Assembly: GCA_020632795.1 (NCBI GenBank)
Contig: JACKEV010000016.1
Span: 124,001 to 188,000 of the forward strand
From: Alphaproteobacteria bacterium
Lineage (GTDB): Bacteria; Myxococcota_A; UBA796; CAJQPC01
Reading direction: 5' to 3'
DNA: 64,000 nucleotides
The position numbers were made by a program, and so were the translations under genes. Below the pieces are notes generated by a model, which searched no databases, was not told where the DNA came from, and saw nothing but the letters and a program-made list of their open reading frames with translations. Each line of letters begins with the position of its first letter. Position 1 is the stretch's first letter. Positions 7,809-15,764 of the stretch are shown piece after piece.

Positions 7809-8663
7809 TCAGGGCGCAGGCTGCACCGTGATGCCGGTGTGGTCCTCGATGCCGCCGCTCTTGAACCAGGTGTTGTCGTAGTACGTCGAGTCATTGACTG
7901 TCACGGTCAGGGTGCCATGGGCGGTCGCGCGGTAGGTGGCCTCGGCCCCGATGGGGAAGACCTCTTCGTAGCCGTCCTCGGTGGTGTAGCGCCCGACAAG
8001 CATACCCACAGCGCAGCCCTCCAGGGTGCACGGGAAGTCCTCGCCGGAGGCCTGGCTGCCGGGGGCGCCGGCCACGGTGATCCAGTCGCTGTCGTCCGAG
8101 AGGCGGTACTTGTCGTTGGTCGTGCCCGTGATCAGGGCGGAATCGCCCGCGCACATCGGCACGGGGATCTGCCAGCCGTTGCCGATGTCGAGGTAGTCGA
8201 ACCAGGTGTCCCGCAGCGGTCGGCTGCACTCACCGGCGGTGAGCTGGCCGGGCAGCTTGCGCAGGAGGTCGGCCCAGGCGTCGGTGCTGGCCCCCGCGCC
8301 CATGACCTGCTTGCAGGCGCCGAGGTTCTTCTGGGCGACGACCTCGATGTCCTCGGGGCTGCCCAGCAGGGTGGTGTCCAGGTCGTCCCACACGTCGCTG
8401 GGGAAGGACACGCCGTCGTCCCGCTGGCCCTGCCACTGGGTCTTCATGGCCTCCAGGCTCTCCTGGCGGGCGATGCGGCGGCCGGAGGTGCCCTCCGCGG
8501 CCTCGACGTCATCGAAGTTCGGGGGGAACCAGCACGAGCCGGTCCAGCCCTCCTCAGCGTGCCAGCCGACCGGGGGCGGCGCAGGCTCGGTGTCCTTGGG
8601 GCCGCAGGAGACGAGCAGGGCGGTGGAGCCGAGGAGCAGCAGGGTGGAGGCGTGGCGGGTCAT
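7809..8663 (-). CDS. Lipoprotein of unknown function
   Basis: 284 residues from ATG 8663, giving a signal peptide with lipobox LLVSC; longer in-frame starts precede it but would bury the signal. The mature part contains six cysteines (SCWFPP, GACKQ, GECSR, PMCAGD, FPCTLEGCA) that could pair as disulfides in the periplasm, and the C-terminal third is beta-rich. I recognise no family. It is 21 bp upstream of the SGNH hydrolase frame and probably heads the three-gene minus-strand unit. Confidence 0.72.
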   Translation of the reverse strand: MTRHASTLLLLGSTALLVSCGPKDTEPAPPPVGWHAEEGWTGSCWFPPNFDDVEAAEGTSGRRIARQESLEAMKTQWQGQRDDGVSFPSDVWDDLDTTLLGSPEDIEVVAQKNLGACKQVMGAGASTDAWADLLRKLPGQLTAGECSRPLRDTWFDYLDIGNGWQIPVPMCAGDSALITGTTNDKYRLSDDSDWITVAGAPGSQASGEDFPCTLEGCAVGMLVGRYTTEDGYEEVFPIGAEATYRATAHGTLTVTVNDSTYYDNTWFKSGGIEDHTGITVQPAP

Positions 8664-8737
8664 CAGGGTTCTCCAGGCCGGGGGGCCTTCCGGGACGGGC
8701 GAGTATAACGCGGCGCGCAGGCGTGGATCCAAACACA

Positions 8738-8770
8738 TCGGGCCCCCCAGGGCGAACCTGGGAGACCCGA
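8738..8770 (-). terminator. Hairpin downstream of the atp genes, terminator-like
   Basis: Between the atpE stop and the next lipoprotein gene lies an interrupted stem: outer arms TCGGG/CCCGA and inner arms CCCAGG/CCTGGG around a TTCG-containing loop (minus strand). Minus-strand sequence after it is TGTGTTTGG, only a weak U-tract, so termination is likely but not certain. Confidence 0.5.
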
Positions 8771-8793
8771 GCGTGTCAGACAGACCGTAAGGA

Positions 8794-9117
8794 TCAGCCG
8801 CCGAAGGCGCTGGTCCGCACCATGAAGCCGAAGGCGAAGGTGAAGAGCACCAGGGTCTCGATGAACACGAGGCCGATGATCATCGGGGTCTGGATCTTGC
8901 CGGCGGCCTGGGGGTTGCGGGCGATGCCCTCAACGGCGGAGGCGGTGGCCCGACCCTGACCCATGCCGCAGCCGAGGGCGGCGAGGCCCATGGACAGACC
9001 GGCGCCCAGGCCGAAGCCGGCGCCGGCGCTCATGCCACCGTCCTGGGCGAAGGCGGGGGTGGACACCAGGAAGAGGGCGACCGCGGTCAGCGCGACGGTC
9101 ATCAGCTTGGACTTCAT
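8794..9117 (-). CDS. atpE: F0F1 ATP synthase subunit c
   Basis: 107 residues. Two membrane helices form the hairpin: helix 1 contains GCGMGQGRATASAVEGIARNP, helix 2 contains PMIIGLVFIETLVLF with the ion-carrying Glu87. Gln54 in helix 1 and Thr88 after the Glu recall the ligand set of Na+-type c subunits, but the same residues occur in many proton-type rings. Residues 1-25 are an extra cleavable-signal-like segment ending STPAFAQ, longer than the usual 75-90 residue subunit. AGGAG stands six bases before the ATG. Last gene of an atpI-atpB-atpE unit; F1 genes are not in the window. Confidence 0.95.
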   Translation of the reverse strand: MKSKLMTVALTAVALFLVSTPAFAQDGGMSAGAGFGLGAGLSMGLAALGCGMGQGRATASAVEGIARNPQAAGKIQTPMIIGLVFIETLVLFTFAFGFMVRTSAFGG

Positions 9118-9176
9118 TGGACTCTCCTGGGGAGAAAGAACTCTGTTCTGGAGTTGTGAAGGGGGAAGGGGAAGGT

Positions 9177-9941
9177 TCAGTGATGGTCGTCGTCGTGGGC
9201 GACGGAGAGCGCCACGTAGACGACCGCGAGCAGCATGAAGATGAAGGCCTGGACGAAGGACACGAACACGCCCAGCCCGACCAGCGCGCTGGGGATGACC
9301 AGCGGGATGATCTCGGTCGCCACGCCCAGCAGCAGGTGGTCCACGAACATGTTGATGTAGAGACGCACCGCGAGGGTGAGCGGCCGCACCAGGATCGAGA
9401 AGGACTCGAGGACGAACAGCACCGGCATCAGCACGGCGACGGGGCCGGCGATGTGCTTGAGGTAGCCCAGCCCCACTTCCTTGAAGCCCGCGTAGTTGAA
9501 CACCACGAAGACCACCGCCGCCATCGCGAAGTTGTTGGACATCGACGAGGTGGGAGGCAGGAAGCCGGGGATGAGGCCCAGCAGGTTGCTGAACAGGATG
9601 TAGATGAACAGGGTCCCGAACAGCGGGAAGTACCGCACCGCCAGGTCCCGGTCGTTCAGCACGTTGGCGGCGAAGTTCAGGATGCCCTCGATCAGCAGCT
9701 CCATGACGTTGCGGGGGCCGAGGTTGGCCGCCGGGACGTACTGGAGGGTGCCACCCTGGGCGCGCGCGCTGGCCAGCCCGGAGCGGGCCGCGAGCGAGAA
9801 CACCAGCAGGATGAGGACGACGAACCAGGCGGCCGGGATGGCGTGGGCGCCGGCGGCCTCCTCGTGGACCATCAGGAAGGACTCGATGGCCGAGCCGTCC
9901 TCGATGCCAGGGAGGAGGAAGAACCAGGAGTAGTGATACAT
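9177..9941 (-). CDS. atpB: F0F1 ATP synthase subunit a
   Basis: 254 residues with five or six membrane helices. The block VRPLTLAVRLYINMFVDHLLLG contains the essential Arg (in AVRLYINM) that faces the c-ring carboxylate; LLIEGILNFAANVLNDR and FPLFGTLFIYILFSNLLGLIPGF are also characteristic. The His-rich end (AHDDDHH) is unusual but harmless-looking. ATG shares its A with the stop of the upstream atpI-like gene (TGATG). Subunit a forms the ion half-channels of F0. Confidence 0.96.
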   Translation of the reverse strand: MYHYSWFFLLPGIEDGSAIESFLMVHEEAAGAHAIPAAWFVVLILLVFSLAARSGLASARAQGGTLQYVPAANLGPRNVMELLIEGILNFAANVLNDRDLAVRYFPLFGTLFIYILFSNLLGLIPGFLPPTSSMSNNFAMAAVVFVVFNYAGFKEVGLGYLKHIAGPVAVLMPVLFVLESFSILVRPLTLAVRLYINMFVDHLLLGVATEIIPLVIPSALVGLGVFVSFVQAFIFMLLAVVYVALSVAHDDDHH

Positions 9942-10306
9942 CAGGCCTCCTGGGTGTCGCGGGGGGCGGCGAAGATGCTGGCGATGCCCCGCAGCGAGAT
10001 GGCGAAGACCACCACGCCGAGGCCCACCATGACCGCCGGGCCGTGGAGCACCTGCATGAACAGGAAGAGCCCGGCCAGCGACACGAGGGTCTTGAGGGAG
10101 AGCCCGATCGCGAGCTGCGCGCCGTTTGAATCGCCGGCCACCAGCCGCGCCACCAGGCGTGCGATGAGCAGGAAGTTGAACAGCCCGATCCCGCCGCCGG
10201 CCAGCAGGCCCGCCGCCCAGGGAAGGCCGCCGAACACGACCCCCACGAGCACCATGATCGTCAGCGCGATGGTGCTGTCTCGGCGGATGGTGGTCGGGTC
10301 GAGCAT
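9941..10306 (-). CDS. atpI: ATP synthase subunit I-like small membrane protein
   Basis: 121 residues, four hydrophobic segments (about 14-32, 34-52, 72-92, 94-112) in the order seen in AtpI/ATP synthase protein I, with a short charged loop between pairs. Position immediately before atpB, with stop-start overlap, is the usual place for atpI, which helps assemble the c ring. Sequence conservation in this family is low, so identity rests on topology and context. A hydrophobic protein starting MLDPTTIRRDST is the best reading; a TTG immediately upstream is an alternative. Confidence 0.78.
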   Translation of the reverse strand: MLDPTTIRRDSTIALTIMVLVGVVFGGLPWAAGLLAGGGIGLFNFLLIARLVARLVAGDSNGAQLAIGLSLKTLVSLAGLFLFMQVLHGPAVMVGLGVVVFAISLRGIASIFAAPRDTQEA

Positions 10307-10411
10307 CAAGAGGTGTCCGTGGGGCAGAGGTGGCGTGAGCGGCCTCGTCCCGAGGGGGGCTGCCCACATAGCATGGGCCCCTGGGACCGTCAACGGGCCG
10401 GTGCGGCCCCT

Positions 10412-11674
10412 TCAGGCGGCGCTGCGGGCCAGGGCGCGGGCGATCGCGGCGGCGGTCTGATCGAGGTCTTCGTCGGTGAGCAGGGCGGGCAGGAAGGCCG
10501 CTTCGTACTGGCTGCAGGGCAGGTAGACGCCCTCCTCAAGACATGCCCGATGGAACCTCGCGAAGCGCTCGAAGTCGCACTCCTTGACCTCAGCGAAGCG
10601 TCGCGGCGGGGTGGCCCTGAAGAACAGGGTCATCATGCTGCCGACCCGGCTGAGGCTGGCCCCGGCCCGGGCCACCGGGCCCGCCAGCCGGGCCTCCAGG
10701 CCCTCGCTGATGTGCTCCAGGTGATCGTAGAACCCCGGCTCGCGCAGGAGCTGGAGGGTCGCCCGCCCCGCGGCCACGGCCAGAGGGTTCCCGGAGAGCG
10801 TGCCGGCCTGGTAGACCGGGCCCACCGGCGAGAGCCGCTGCATGATCTCCCGCCGGCCGCCGAACGCGGCCAGAGGCAGCCCGCCGCCCACGATCTTGCC
10901 CAGGCAGGTGAGGTCCGGGGTGACCCCGAAGCGCTCCTGGGCCCCGCCCAGGGCCAGGCGGAAGCCGGTCATGACCTCGTCGAAGATGAGCAGGGTGCCG
11001 TGGGCGGTGCACGCCTCGCGCAGGCCCTCCAGGTAGCCCGGCGCGGGCGCGACGCAGCCCATGTTGCCGGCGACCGGCTCCAGGATGACGGCCGCGACGG
11101 GGTGGGCCTCGAGCCGGGCGACCGCCGCGTCCAGGTCGTTGAAGGGCGCGGTGAGGGTGGCGGGGGCGAGGATGCCGGGCGAGCCGGGCCGGGCGTAGGT
11201 GGCCACGCCTGAGCCGGCGCTCACCAGCACGGTGTCGTGGGCCCCGTGGTAGCAGCCGTCCAGCTTGAGCACCGCGTCGCGGCCGGTGAAGCCCCGGGCC
11301 AGCCGGAGGGCGTGCATGGTGGCCTCGGTCCCCGAGGAGACCAGGCGCACCTGCTCGACGGAGGGCACCGCCGCCACGATGTCCTCGGCGAAGCGGACCT
11401 CGGCCTCGGTCGGGGCCCCGAAGCTGGCGCCCCGCGCCATCGCGGCGCGCACCGCGTCCACGACAAAGGGGTGGGCGTGCCCCAGGATGAGGGGCCCCCA
11501 GCTCCCGACGAGGTCGATGTAGCGGTTGCCGTCGACATCGTAGAGGTGGACGCCCTCACCCCGGTCGATGAAGGGCGGGTCGCCCTCGACCGCCGAGAAG
11601 GCGCGGACAGGGGAGTTCACGCCGCCGGGGATGACCCGGCGCGCCTGGGCGAGCAGCTCGGACGATGTGGACAT
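10412..11674 (-). CDS. hemL: Glutamate-1-semialdehyde 2,1-aminomutase
   Basis: 420 residues, usual length. PLP-enzyme class III motifs: IPGGVNSPVRAF near the N-terminus, SSGTEATMHALRLARG (phosphate site), LLIFDEVMTGFRL with the pyridine-N Asp, and LGKIVGGGLPLAAFGG with Lys260 as the Schiff-base lysine. It converts glutamate-1-semialdehyde to 5-aminolevulinate for haem, cobalamin and chlorophyll-type tetrapyrroles. Its first 58 bases overlap the end of the upstream Y1-transposase-like gene on the same strand, so hemL is probably translated from a transcript that includes that gene. Confidence 0.97.
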   Translation of the reverse strand: MSTSSELLAQARRVIPGGVNSPVRAFSAVEGDPPFIDRGEGVHLYDVDGNRYIDLVGSWGPLILGHAHPFVVDAVRAAMARGASFGAPTEAEVRFAEDIVAAVPSVEQVRLVSSGTEATMHALRLARGFTGRDAVLKLDGCYHGAHDTVLVSAGSGVATYARPGSPGILAPATLTAPFNDLDAAVARLEAHPVAAVILEPVAGNMGCVAPAPGYLEGLREACTAHGTLLIFDEVMTGFRLALGGAQERFGVTPDLTCLGKIVGGGLPLAAFGGRREIMQRLSPVGPVYQAGTLSGNPLAVAAGRATLQLLREPGFYDHLEHISEGLEARLAGPVARAGASLSRVGSMMTLFFRATPPRRFAEVKECDFERFARFHRACLEEGVYLPCSQYEAAFLPALLTDEDLDQTAAAIARALARSAA

Positions 11675-12435
11675 GGGGCCTCCGGCAGCGCTGTAACGCG
11701 CCACGCCTGCAGCCGGGCATCCTGCAGGTGCGCCAGGGTGGCGGCGAGGGCCGGCCGGTCGGGGAGGTGCAGCGCCCGCCGGATCGCCGGAGCCCCCACC
11801 CGGCCCAACGCCGCGAGGGCCTCGATCGTCCAGCCGCACCGCGCCGCCACCTGGACCCGCAGGACCCGCTGGGCGCGCGCGTCCGGGTCCGCCCCGGTGG
11901 CGGCCGCGACCGCCTGCTGGATCCGCGGCCAGGGCGCGTAGCCCGGCGCCCGCGCCCCGAGCGGGGGCGGCGAGCCGGTCAGGCCAGCCCCCTCCATCAG
12001 GGCCTTCCGGGAGGAGAGCCGCTGCAGCCAACCCGCGTCGAACCAGACCGCCTGCCGCAGGCCCAGCCCGTCCCACAGGGAGGAGCCCGGGTCGCCAAGG
12101 CCCTGGGCGCGGCGGTGGGCCCGGTGGGCGAAAGCCAGGGCGTAGATGGCGTCGGGCAGCGTCGAGGCCGCGGAGGGCGCCCAGGCGATGGGCCGCCCGC
12201 GCTGCCGCCGGCTCATGGCGAACCCGCTGCGCAGCAGCCGCAGCCACTGCCCGGCGGGCTCGCGTTGGCCGGAGAAGATCAGCTCCGCGTCGGCGGGCCG
12301 CAGCCCGAAGGCCAGCAGGGTCACCCCCCAGCGCCGCCCCAGGCGGGCGGTCCGCTCCAGGAAGTCCAATCGGTCGGTGTCGTCGTCAAAGATCGGGCTG
12401 CCGTCAGCGGAGCCCAGGTGCGCATATCGGTACAT
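11617..12435 (-). CDS. Degenerate Y1-transposase (RAYT-like) domain protein
   Basis: 272 residues from ATG 12435 with a strong AGGAGG seven bases upstream. The N-terminal 120 residues have the layout of REP-associated tyrosine transposases: PIFDDDTDRLDFLERTARLGRRWGVTLLAFGL, where the next block should read like MPNHFHLL but here is RPADAELIF, so both histidines of the HUH metal site are gone. No nucleophile Tyr is apparent in the expected helix region. The rest (about 150-272) is Ala/Arg-rich helices with a DnaA-like feel but no family. It overlaps hemL by 58 bp. A 70-bp palindrome lies just upstream. Probably a domesticated DNA-binding relic; function unknown. Confidence 0.68.
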   Translation of the reverse strand: MYRYAHLGSADGSPIFDDDTDRLDFLERTARLGRRWGVTLLAFGLRPADAELIFSGQREPAGQWLRLLRSGFAMSRRQRGRPIAWAPSAASTLPDAIYALAFAHRAHRRAQGLGDPGSSLWDGLGLRQAVWFDAGWLQRLSSRKALMEGAGLTGSPPPLGARAPGYAPWPRIQQAVAAATGADPDARAQRVLRVQVAARCGWTIEALAALGRVGAPAIRRALHLPDRPALAATLAHLQDARLQAWRVTALPEAPCPHRPSCSPRRAGSSPAA

Positions 12436-12490
12436 GCCTACCTCCTGGTGCGCTCAGAAGCAGGATCCGTGCCAGGGAAGGCTTCCGCTG

Positions 12491-12560
12491 TGATCGAAGG
12501 AGGATCCATCGATCGGCGCGCGCGGGGGTGCCCGATCTCGACACCCCCCTCCTTCGATCA
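12491..12560. repeat. 70-bp nested palindrome
   Basis: Outer arms TGATCGAAGGAGG (12491-12503) and CCTCCTTCGATCA (12548-12560) are perfect 13-bp complements. An inner pair GGGGGTG (12524-12530) / CACCCCC (12542-12548) closes an 11-nt loop. The right arm contains the stop codon of the flavoprotein gene. It may terminate that minus-strand transcript, serve as a REP-like element for the adjacent RAYT-like gene, or both. Confidence 0.75.
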
Positions 12561-14081
12561 GCGGGCTGCGGCGGCCTCCCGTCCTGCGACCCGCCCCGTC
12601 AGGAACACCGCCGTCAGCGAGCCGGAGAAGCCCTGGCCCACCGCCTCGGTGCCCAGCATGCCGGCGACCTCCCCGGCGGCGTAGAGCCCCGGCACGGGCG
12701 TGCCGTCGACCCCGAGCACACGCGCCTGCTCATCCAGCGCGGCCCCCCCGAACGCCTTCGCCGCCCCCGCGACCAGCTCGATGACGTAGATGGGGTCCGC
12801 CCCGAAGGGCACCATCAGGAAGCCCGGCTTGCCGAAGTCGTCGTCGGTCCCCTGCCGGGCGAGGTCGTCGTAGCGCTGCACGCTGGCGGTGAGCGCGTCC
12901 GGGTCGACGCCGAAGTGGGCGGCGGCGTCGGCGGCGTCGGCGAAGCGCCAGGCCAGGCCCTCGTCGATCAACTCCAGCGCGTCGATCTCCTCCTCCTGGC
13001 CGGCCTCGGCCCAGTTGTAGGCGGGCACAGCCAGGCGCATCGGCTCGAACAGCGCGGCGGGGTAGAGCGCCAGCAGGCGCTTCTCCGGGGCCTCCAGCAG
13101 GGACTCGACCAGCTTGAAGCCCTGGACGGCCTGCTCGTCGGCGACCCGCTGGCCCTCCAGGTCGACGATCATCGTGGCGAAGAGGTTGCGCGGCCAAAGA
13201 GCCTCGCCGGGCTCGCGCCAGTCCTCCACGGCGTGGACGTAGACCCCGAAGCTGCCGGCGTTCTGGAAGGGCACGCCCAGGGCCTCCAGCAGGGGGTGTC
13301 CGCCGCCGACGGCGTTGGGGTGGTGCTCGAAGACCACCGTGGCGCCGTCGAGCCCGGGGCGGTCGGCGAGCACCCGGTCGAGGTCCCGGGCGAAGCCCCC
13401 GGTGGCGACCACGGTGGCGCCGGCCTCGATCCAGCCCTCCTCACCGGTGCGCAGGTCGGTGAACTGCGCCCCCACCACGCGGCCGTCCTCGGAGACCAGG
13501 GCGTCGGCGCGGTGCTCGGTCCAGACCGCGGCCTCGGTGGCGGTGACCAGCCCGGCCACCGGCGCCTCGCCGTCGATGGTGACCGGGTGGACGCGGGGCA
13601 CGCTGCCCGCCCCGACGTCGAAGACCAGCGGCCCGACCTCGGCGCCGAAGGAGTCCACCAGCCAGTCCAGGATCCCGGCGCTGCCCTCCACCATCGCGAT
13701 GACCCAGGGATCGGTGGGGTCGCCGCCGTCGGTGAAGGACGCCCACTCGGCCAGGGCCTGGGCGGGGCTGTCGACGATCCCGGCCTCGGCCTGGGCGCCG
13801 GTGCCGGCCGCGAACATCTGGCGGGCGTACCAGCCTCCGCCGCCGGAGCGCTCGTCCATCTCCAGCACCACGACCGAGGCGCCGGCCTCCTGGGCCTCCC
13901 ACGCGGCGGCCAGGCCCGCCGGGCCCGCGCCGATCACCAGCACGTCCACCGACAGGGCCGGCGGGGTCGCGGTGTCGTCAACGAGGTGCGCGCTGTCGTC
14001 GATGGGATCGGCGTCCTTGACGGAGTCGCCGCTGCAGGACGCCGCCAGGGCGACCGCCGTCAACAGCCGGAGCGCGCGCAT
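12558..14081 (-). CDS. Secreted FAD-dependent oxidoreductase, fumarate reductase/flavocytochrome c-like lipoprotein
   Basis: 507 residues. The signal peptide ends VALAASC (lipobox-like). Mature protein: FAD-binding VDVLVIGAGPAGLAAAWEAQEAG with downstream Glu in VVVLEMDERSGG (residues about 46-82), ATGGFARD in the middle, and the C-terminal GLYAAGEVAGMLGTEAVGQGFSGSLTAVFLTGRVAG typical of the FAD_binding_2/fumarate-reductase flavoprotein family. No CxxCH haem motif is present, so an electron partner must be separate. Family members reduce fumarate, urocanate, ketosteroids or similar enoates. It is divergent from mltG with a 49-bp shared promoter region. Substrate unknown. Confidence 0.87.
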   Translation of the reverse strand: MRALRLLTAVALAASCSGDSVKDADPIDDSAHLVDDTATPPALSVDVLVIGAGPAGLAAAWEAQEAGASVVVLEMDERSGGGGWYARQMFAAGTGAQAEAGIVDSPAQALAEWASFTDGGDPTDPWVIAMVEGSAGILDWLVDSFGAEVGPLVFDVGAGSVPRVHPVTIDGEAPVAGLVTATEAAVWTEHRADALVSEDGRVVGAQFTDLRTGEEGWIEAGATVVATGGFARDLDRVLADRPGLDGATVVFEHHPNAVGGGHPLLEALGVPFQNAGSFGVYVHAVEDWREPGEALWPRNLFATMIVDLEGQRVADEQAVQGFKLVESLLEAPEKRLLALYPAALFEPMRLAVPAYNWAEAGQEEEIDALELIDEGLAWRFADAADAAAHFGVDPDALTASVQRYDDLARQGTDDDFGKPGFLMVPFGADPIYVIELVAGAAKAFGGAALDEQARVLGVDGTPVPGLYAAGEVAGMLGTEAVGQGFSGSLTAVFLTGRVAGREAAAAR

Positions 14082-14130
14082 GCCCGCATCGTTTCGCCGC
14101 AGGGGGGGCCTGTCAAGTTAAGCTGCGGCC

Positions 14131-15114
14131 ATGTTGACGCTGACGTTGTGGCTGCTGACCGGGTGCGGCGTGCTCGACGGCCGGGTGAACCGCGCGGTCG
14201 ACCCGGCCGACACCGAGCCCCTGCTCTTCGAGGTCCCCGCCGGCTCCTCCGCCCGGGGCCTGGGCCCGCGCCTGCAGGAGGAGGGGCTGATCGAGGAGGC
14301 CTGGGTGTGGGAGTACTACCTGCGCTCCGAGAAGGCGGGGGGCTGCCTCAAGGCCGGGCGGTTCAAGCTCAACCGGGCCATGTCCATGCCCGAGATCATG
14401 GAGACCCTGTGCGGTCCGCCCCTGGCGGATGACGTGCCGTTCACGGTGGTCGAGGGCTGGCGGATCCGGGAGATCGACGCCGCGCTGGCCGCCGAGGGCT
14501 GGATCGAGGCGGGGGCCTACGCCGCCGCCGCCAACGACCCCGCCCGCTTCAGCCTGCCCTTCACGATCGACGGCCTGAGCAGCCTGGAGGGCTTCCTGTT
14601 CCCGGAGACCTACATGGTCGACCCGGACAAGATCACCGCCGAGTCGTTCCTCCAGCGCCAGCTCGACACCTTCAACGAGAAGTTCCTGGCCCCGGCCGGA
14701 GACGCGGTGGTCGAGCGCGGGCTCTACCCGGTGGTCATCCTGGCGAGCATGGTCGAGCGCGAGGAGCCGACCCCCGCCAAGCGCGCCCTGGTGGCCGGCA
14801 TCCTGTGGAAGCGCCTGGACAGCCGGTGGAACCTGGGGGTGGACGCCACCTCCCGCTACACCCTGGCCGAGTGGAACGACCGCGGCGCCTTCCTCAAGAG
14901 GCTGCGCGACCCGAACGACCCCTACAACACCCGCCTGCGGGGCGGCCTGCCGCCCACCCCCATCGGCAACCCGGGCATCGACGCCCTGAACGCGGCGGCG
15001 CGGCCAGAGTCCAGTGAGTACTGGTACTACCTTCATGACCGGGACGGGATGCTGCACCCGACGCGGAACGCCAGCGAGCACGAGGCGATGCGTCGGAAGT
15101 ACAATGTGTACTGA
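14131..15114 (+). CDS. mltG: Endolytic murein transglycosylase, MltG family
   Basis: 327 residues. The N-terminus LTLWLLTGCG reads as a lipoprotein signal rather than the usual single transmembrane anchor. The LysM-like region (FEVPAGSSARGLGPRLQEEGLI) precedes the catalytic domain with FTVVEGWRIREI, SLEGFLFPETY, VVILASMVEREEP (catalytic Glu), LWKRLDSRWNLGVDAT and the strongly diagnostic NDPYNTRLRGGLPPTPIGNPG and HPTRNASEHEAM. MltG cuts nascent glycan strands next to the peptidoglycan polymerases and sets strand length. In many bacteria it neighbours holB/tmk, which is not so here. Confidence 0.93.
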   Translation: MLTLTLWLLTGCGVLDGRVNRAVDPADTEPLLFEVPAGSSARGLGPRLQEEGLIEEAWVWEYYLRSEKAGGCLKAGRFKLNRAMSMPEIMETLCGPPLADDVPFTVVEGWRIREIDAALAAEGWIEAGAYAAAANDPARFSLPFTIDGLSSLEGFLFPETYMVDPDKITAESFLQRQLDTFNEKFLAPAGDAVVERGLYPVVILASMVEREEPTPAKRALVAGILWKRLDSRWNLGVDATSRYTLAEWNDRGAFLKRLRDPNDPYNTRLRGGLPPTPIGNPGIDALNAAARPESSEYWYYLHDRDGMLHPTRNASEHEAMRRKYNVY

Positions 15115-15161
15115 CGACGTGGCGATGCGTGTGGGGTGTCTCCTCGGTTATCTTGTGAGGG

Positions 15162-15401
15162 ATGAGCAAGTCGTCCACCGTCCTCGCCGAAGCGCTCTCA
15201 CTCGACTCGACCGAGCGGGTGCGCATCGCGCTGCGGCTGGTCGAGAGTGTGGAGGAGCCCACGCCCGAGGACATCGACGCGGCGTGGGCGCCCGAGCTGG
15301 CGCGCCGCGCCGAGGAGGTCCGATCCGGGCGCGCCGTCACGGTGCCCGCTGATGACGTCCTCACGGAGCTCGAAGGCTGGCTCTCCAACCGGTCGCGTTG
15401 A
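15162..15401 (+). CDS. Antitoxin of the addiction-module component family (RelB/StbD-like)
   Basis: 79 residues: ALSLDSTERVRIALRLVESV, then PTPEDIDAAWAPELARRAEEVRSG and a C-terminal DDVLTELEGWLS. This matches the short 'putative addiction module component' family, which occurs directly upstream of RelE/ParE toxins and neutralises them. A GAGGG precedes the ATG. The toxin frame begins inside this gene. Confidence 0.85.
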   Translation: MSKSSTVLAEALSLDSTERVRIALRLVESVEEPTPEDIDAAWAPELARRAEEVRSGRAVTVPADDVLTELEGWLSNRSR

Positions 15402-15699
15402 CCTTCACGAGGACACCAGGGCCGAGCTTCAAGCAGCGACGGCCTATTACGAGGCGCAGCGGGATGGTCTCGGTGCGCGGTTCGTCACCGCGGTCAGGGC
15501 TGCGTTCCACCTGATCGCCGAGCACCCCGGTGCGGGGCGTCGCGTCGAAGAACCTGCCATCGAGGTGGAGGTCCGCCGTGTCCTGGTCCAGGGCTTCAGA
15601 CACACGGTCTATTACGTCACCGTTCCGCGGTTGACGGTCATCGCGGTGGTCCACCAGCGCCTGCCGCCGTACTTCTGGCGGGATCGACTTCGGCGATGA
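15352..15699 (+). CDS. RelE/ParE-family toxin
   Basis: 115 residues if ATG 15352 is used. The recognisable toxin starts at about residue 16 (VDLHEDTRAELQAATAYYEAQRDGLGARF), followed by HPGAGRRVEEPAIEVEVRRVLVQGF and TVYYVTVPRLTVIAVVHQRLPPYFW, the ParE/RelE fold. The only ATG, GTG or TTG in frame upstream of that is 15352, which lies 50 bp inside the antitoxin gene, so either the toxin has a 15-residue extension or a rare start (GTT 15397) is used. Family members cleave ribosome-bound mRNA or inhibit gyrase. Confidence 0.8.
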   Translation: MTSSRSSKAGSPTGRVDLHEDTRAELQAATAYYEAQRDGLGARFVTAVRAAFHLIAEHPGAGRRVEEPAIEVEVRRVLVQGFRHTVYYVTVPRLTVIAVVHQRLPPYFWRDRLRR

Positions 15700-15764
15700 G
15701 AGGGGCTCTCGAACGGCCGGTTCGGCGCGTTCAGGCGGCGCTCCTTCTGTGAGAGAATCCCTCC

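Noticed and set aside
10307..10411. Possible terminator between hemL and atpI.
   Set aside because: No stem longer than five pairs with a T-tract could be found on the minus strand.
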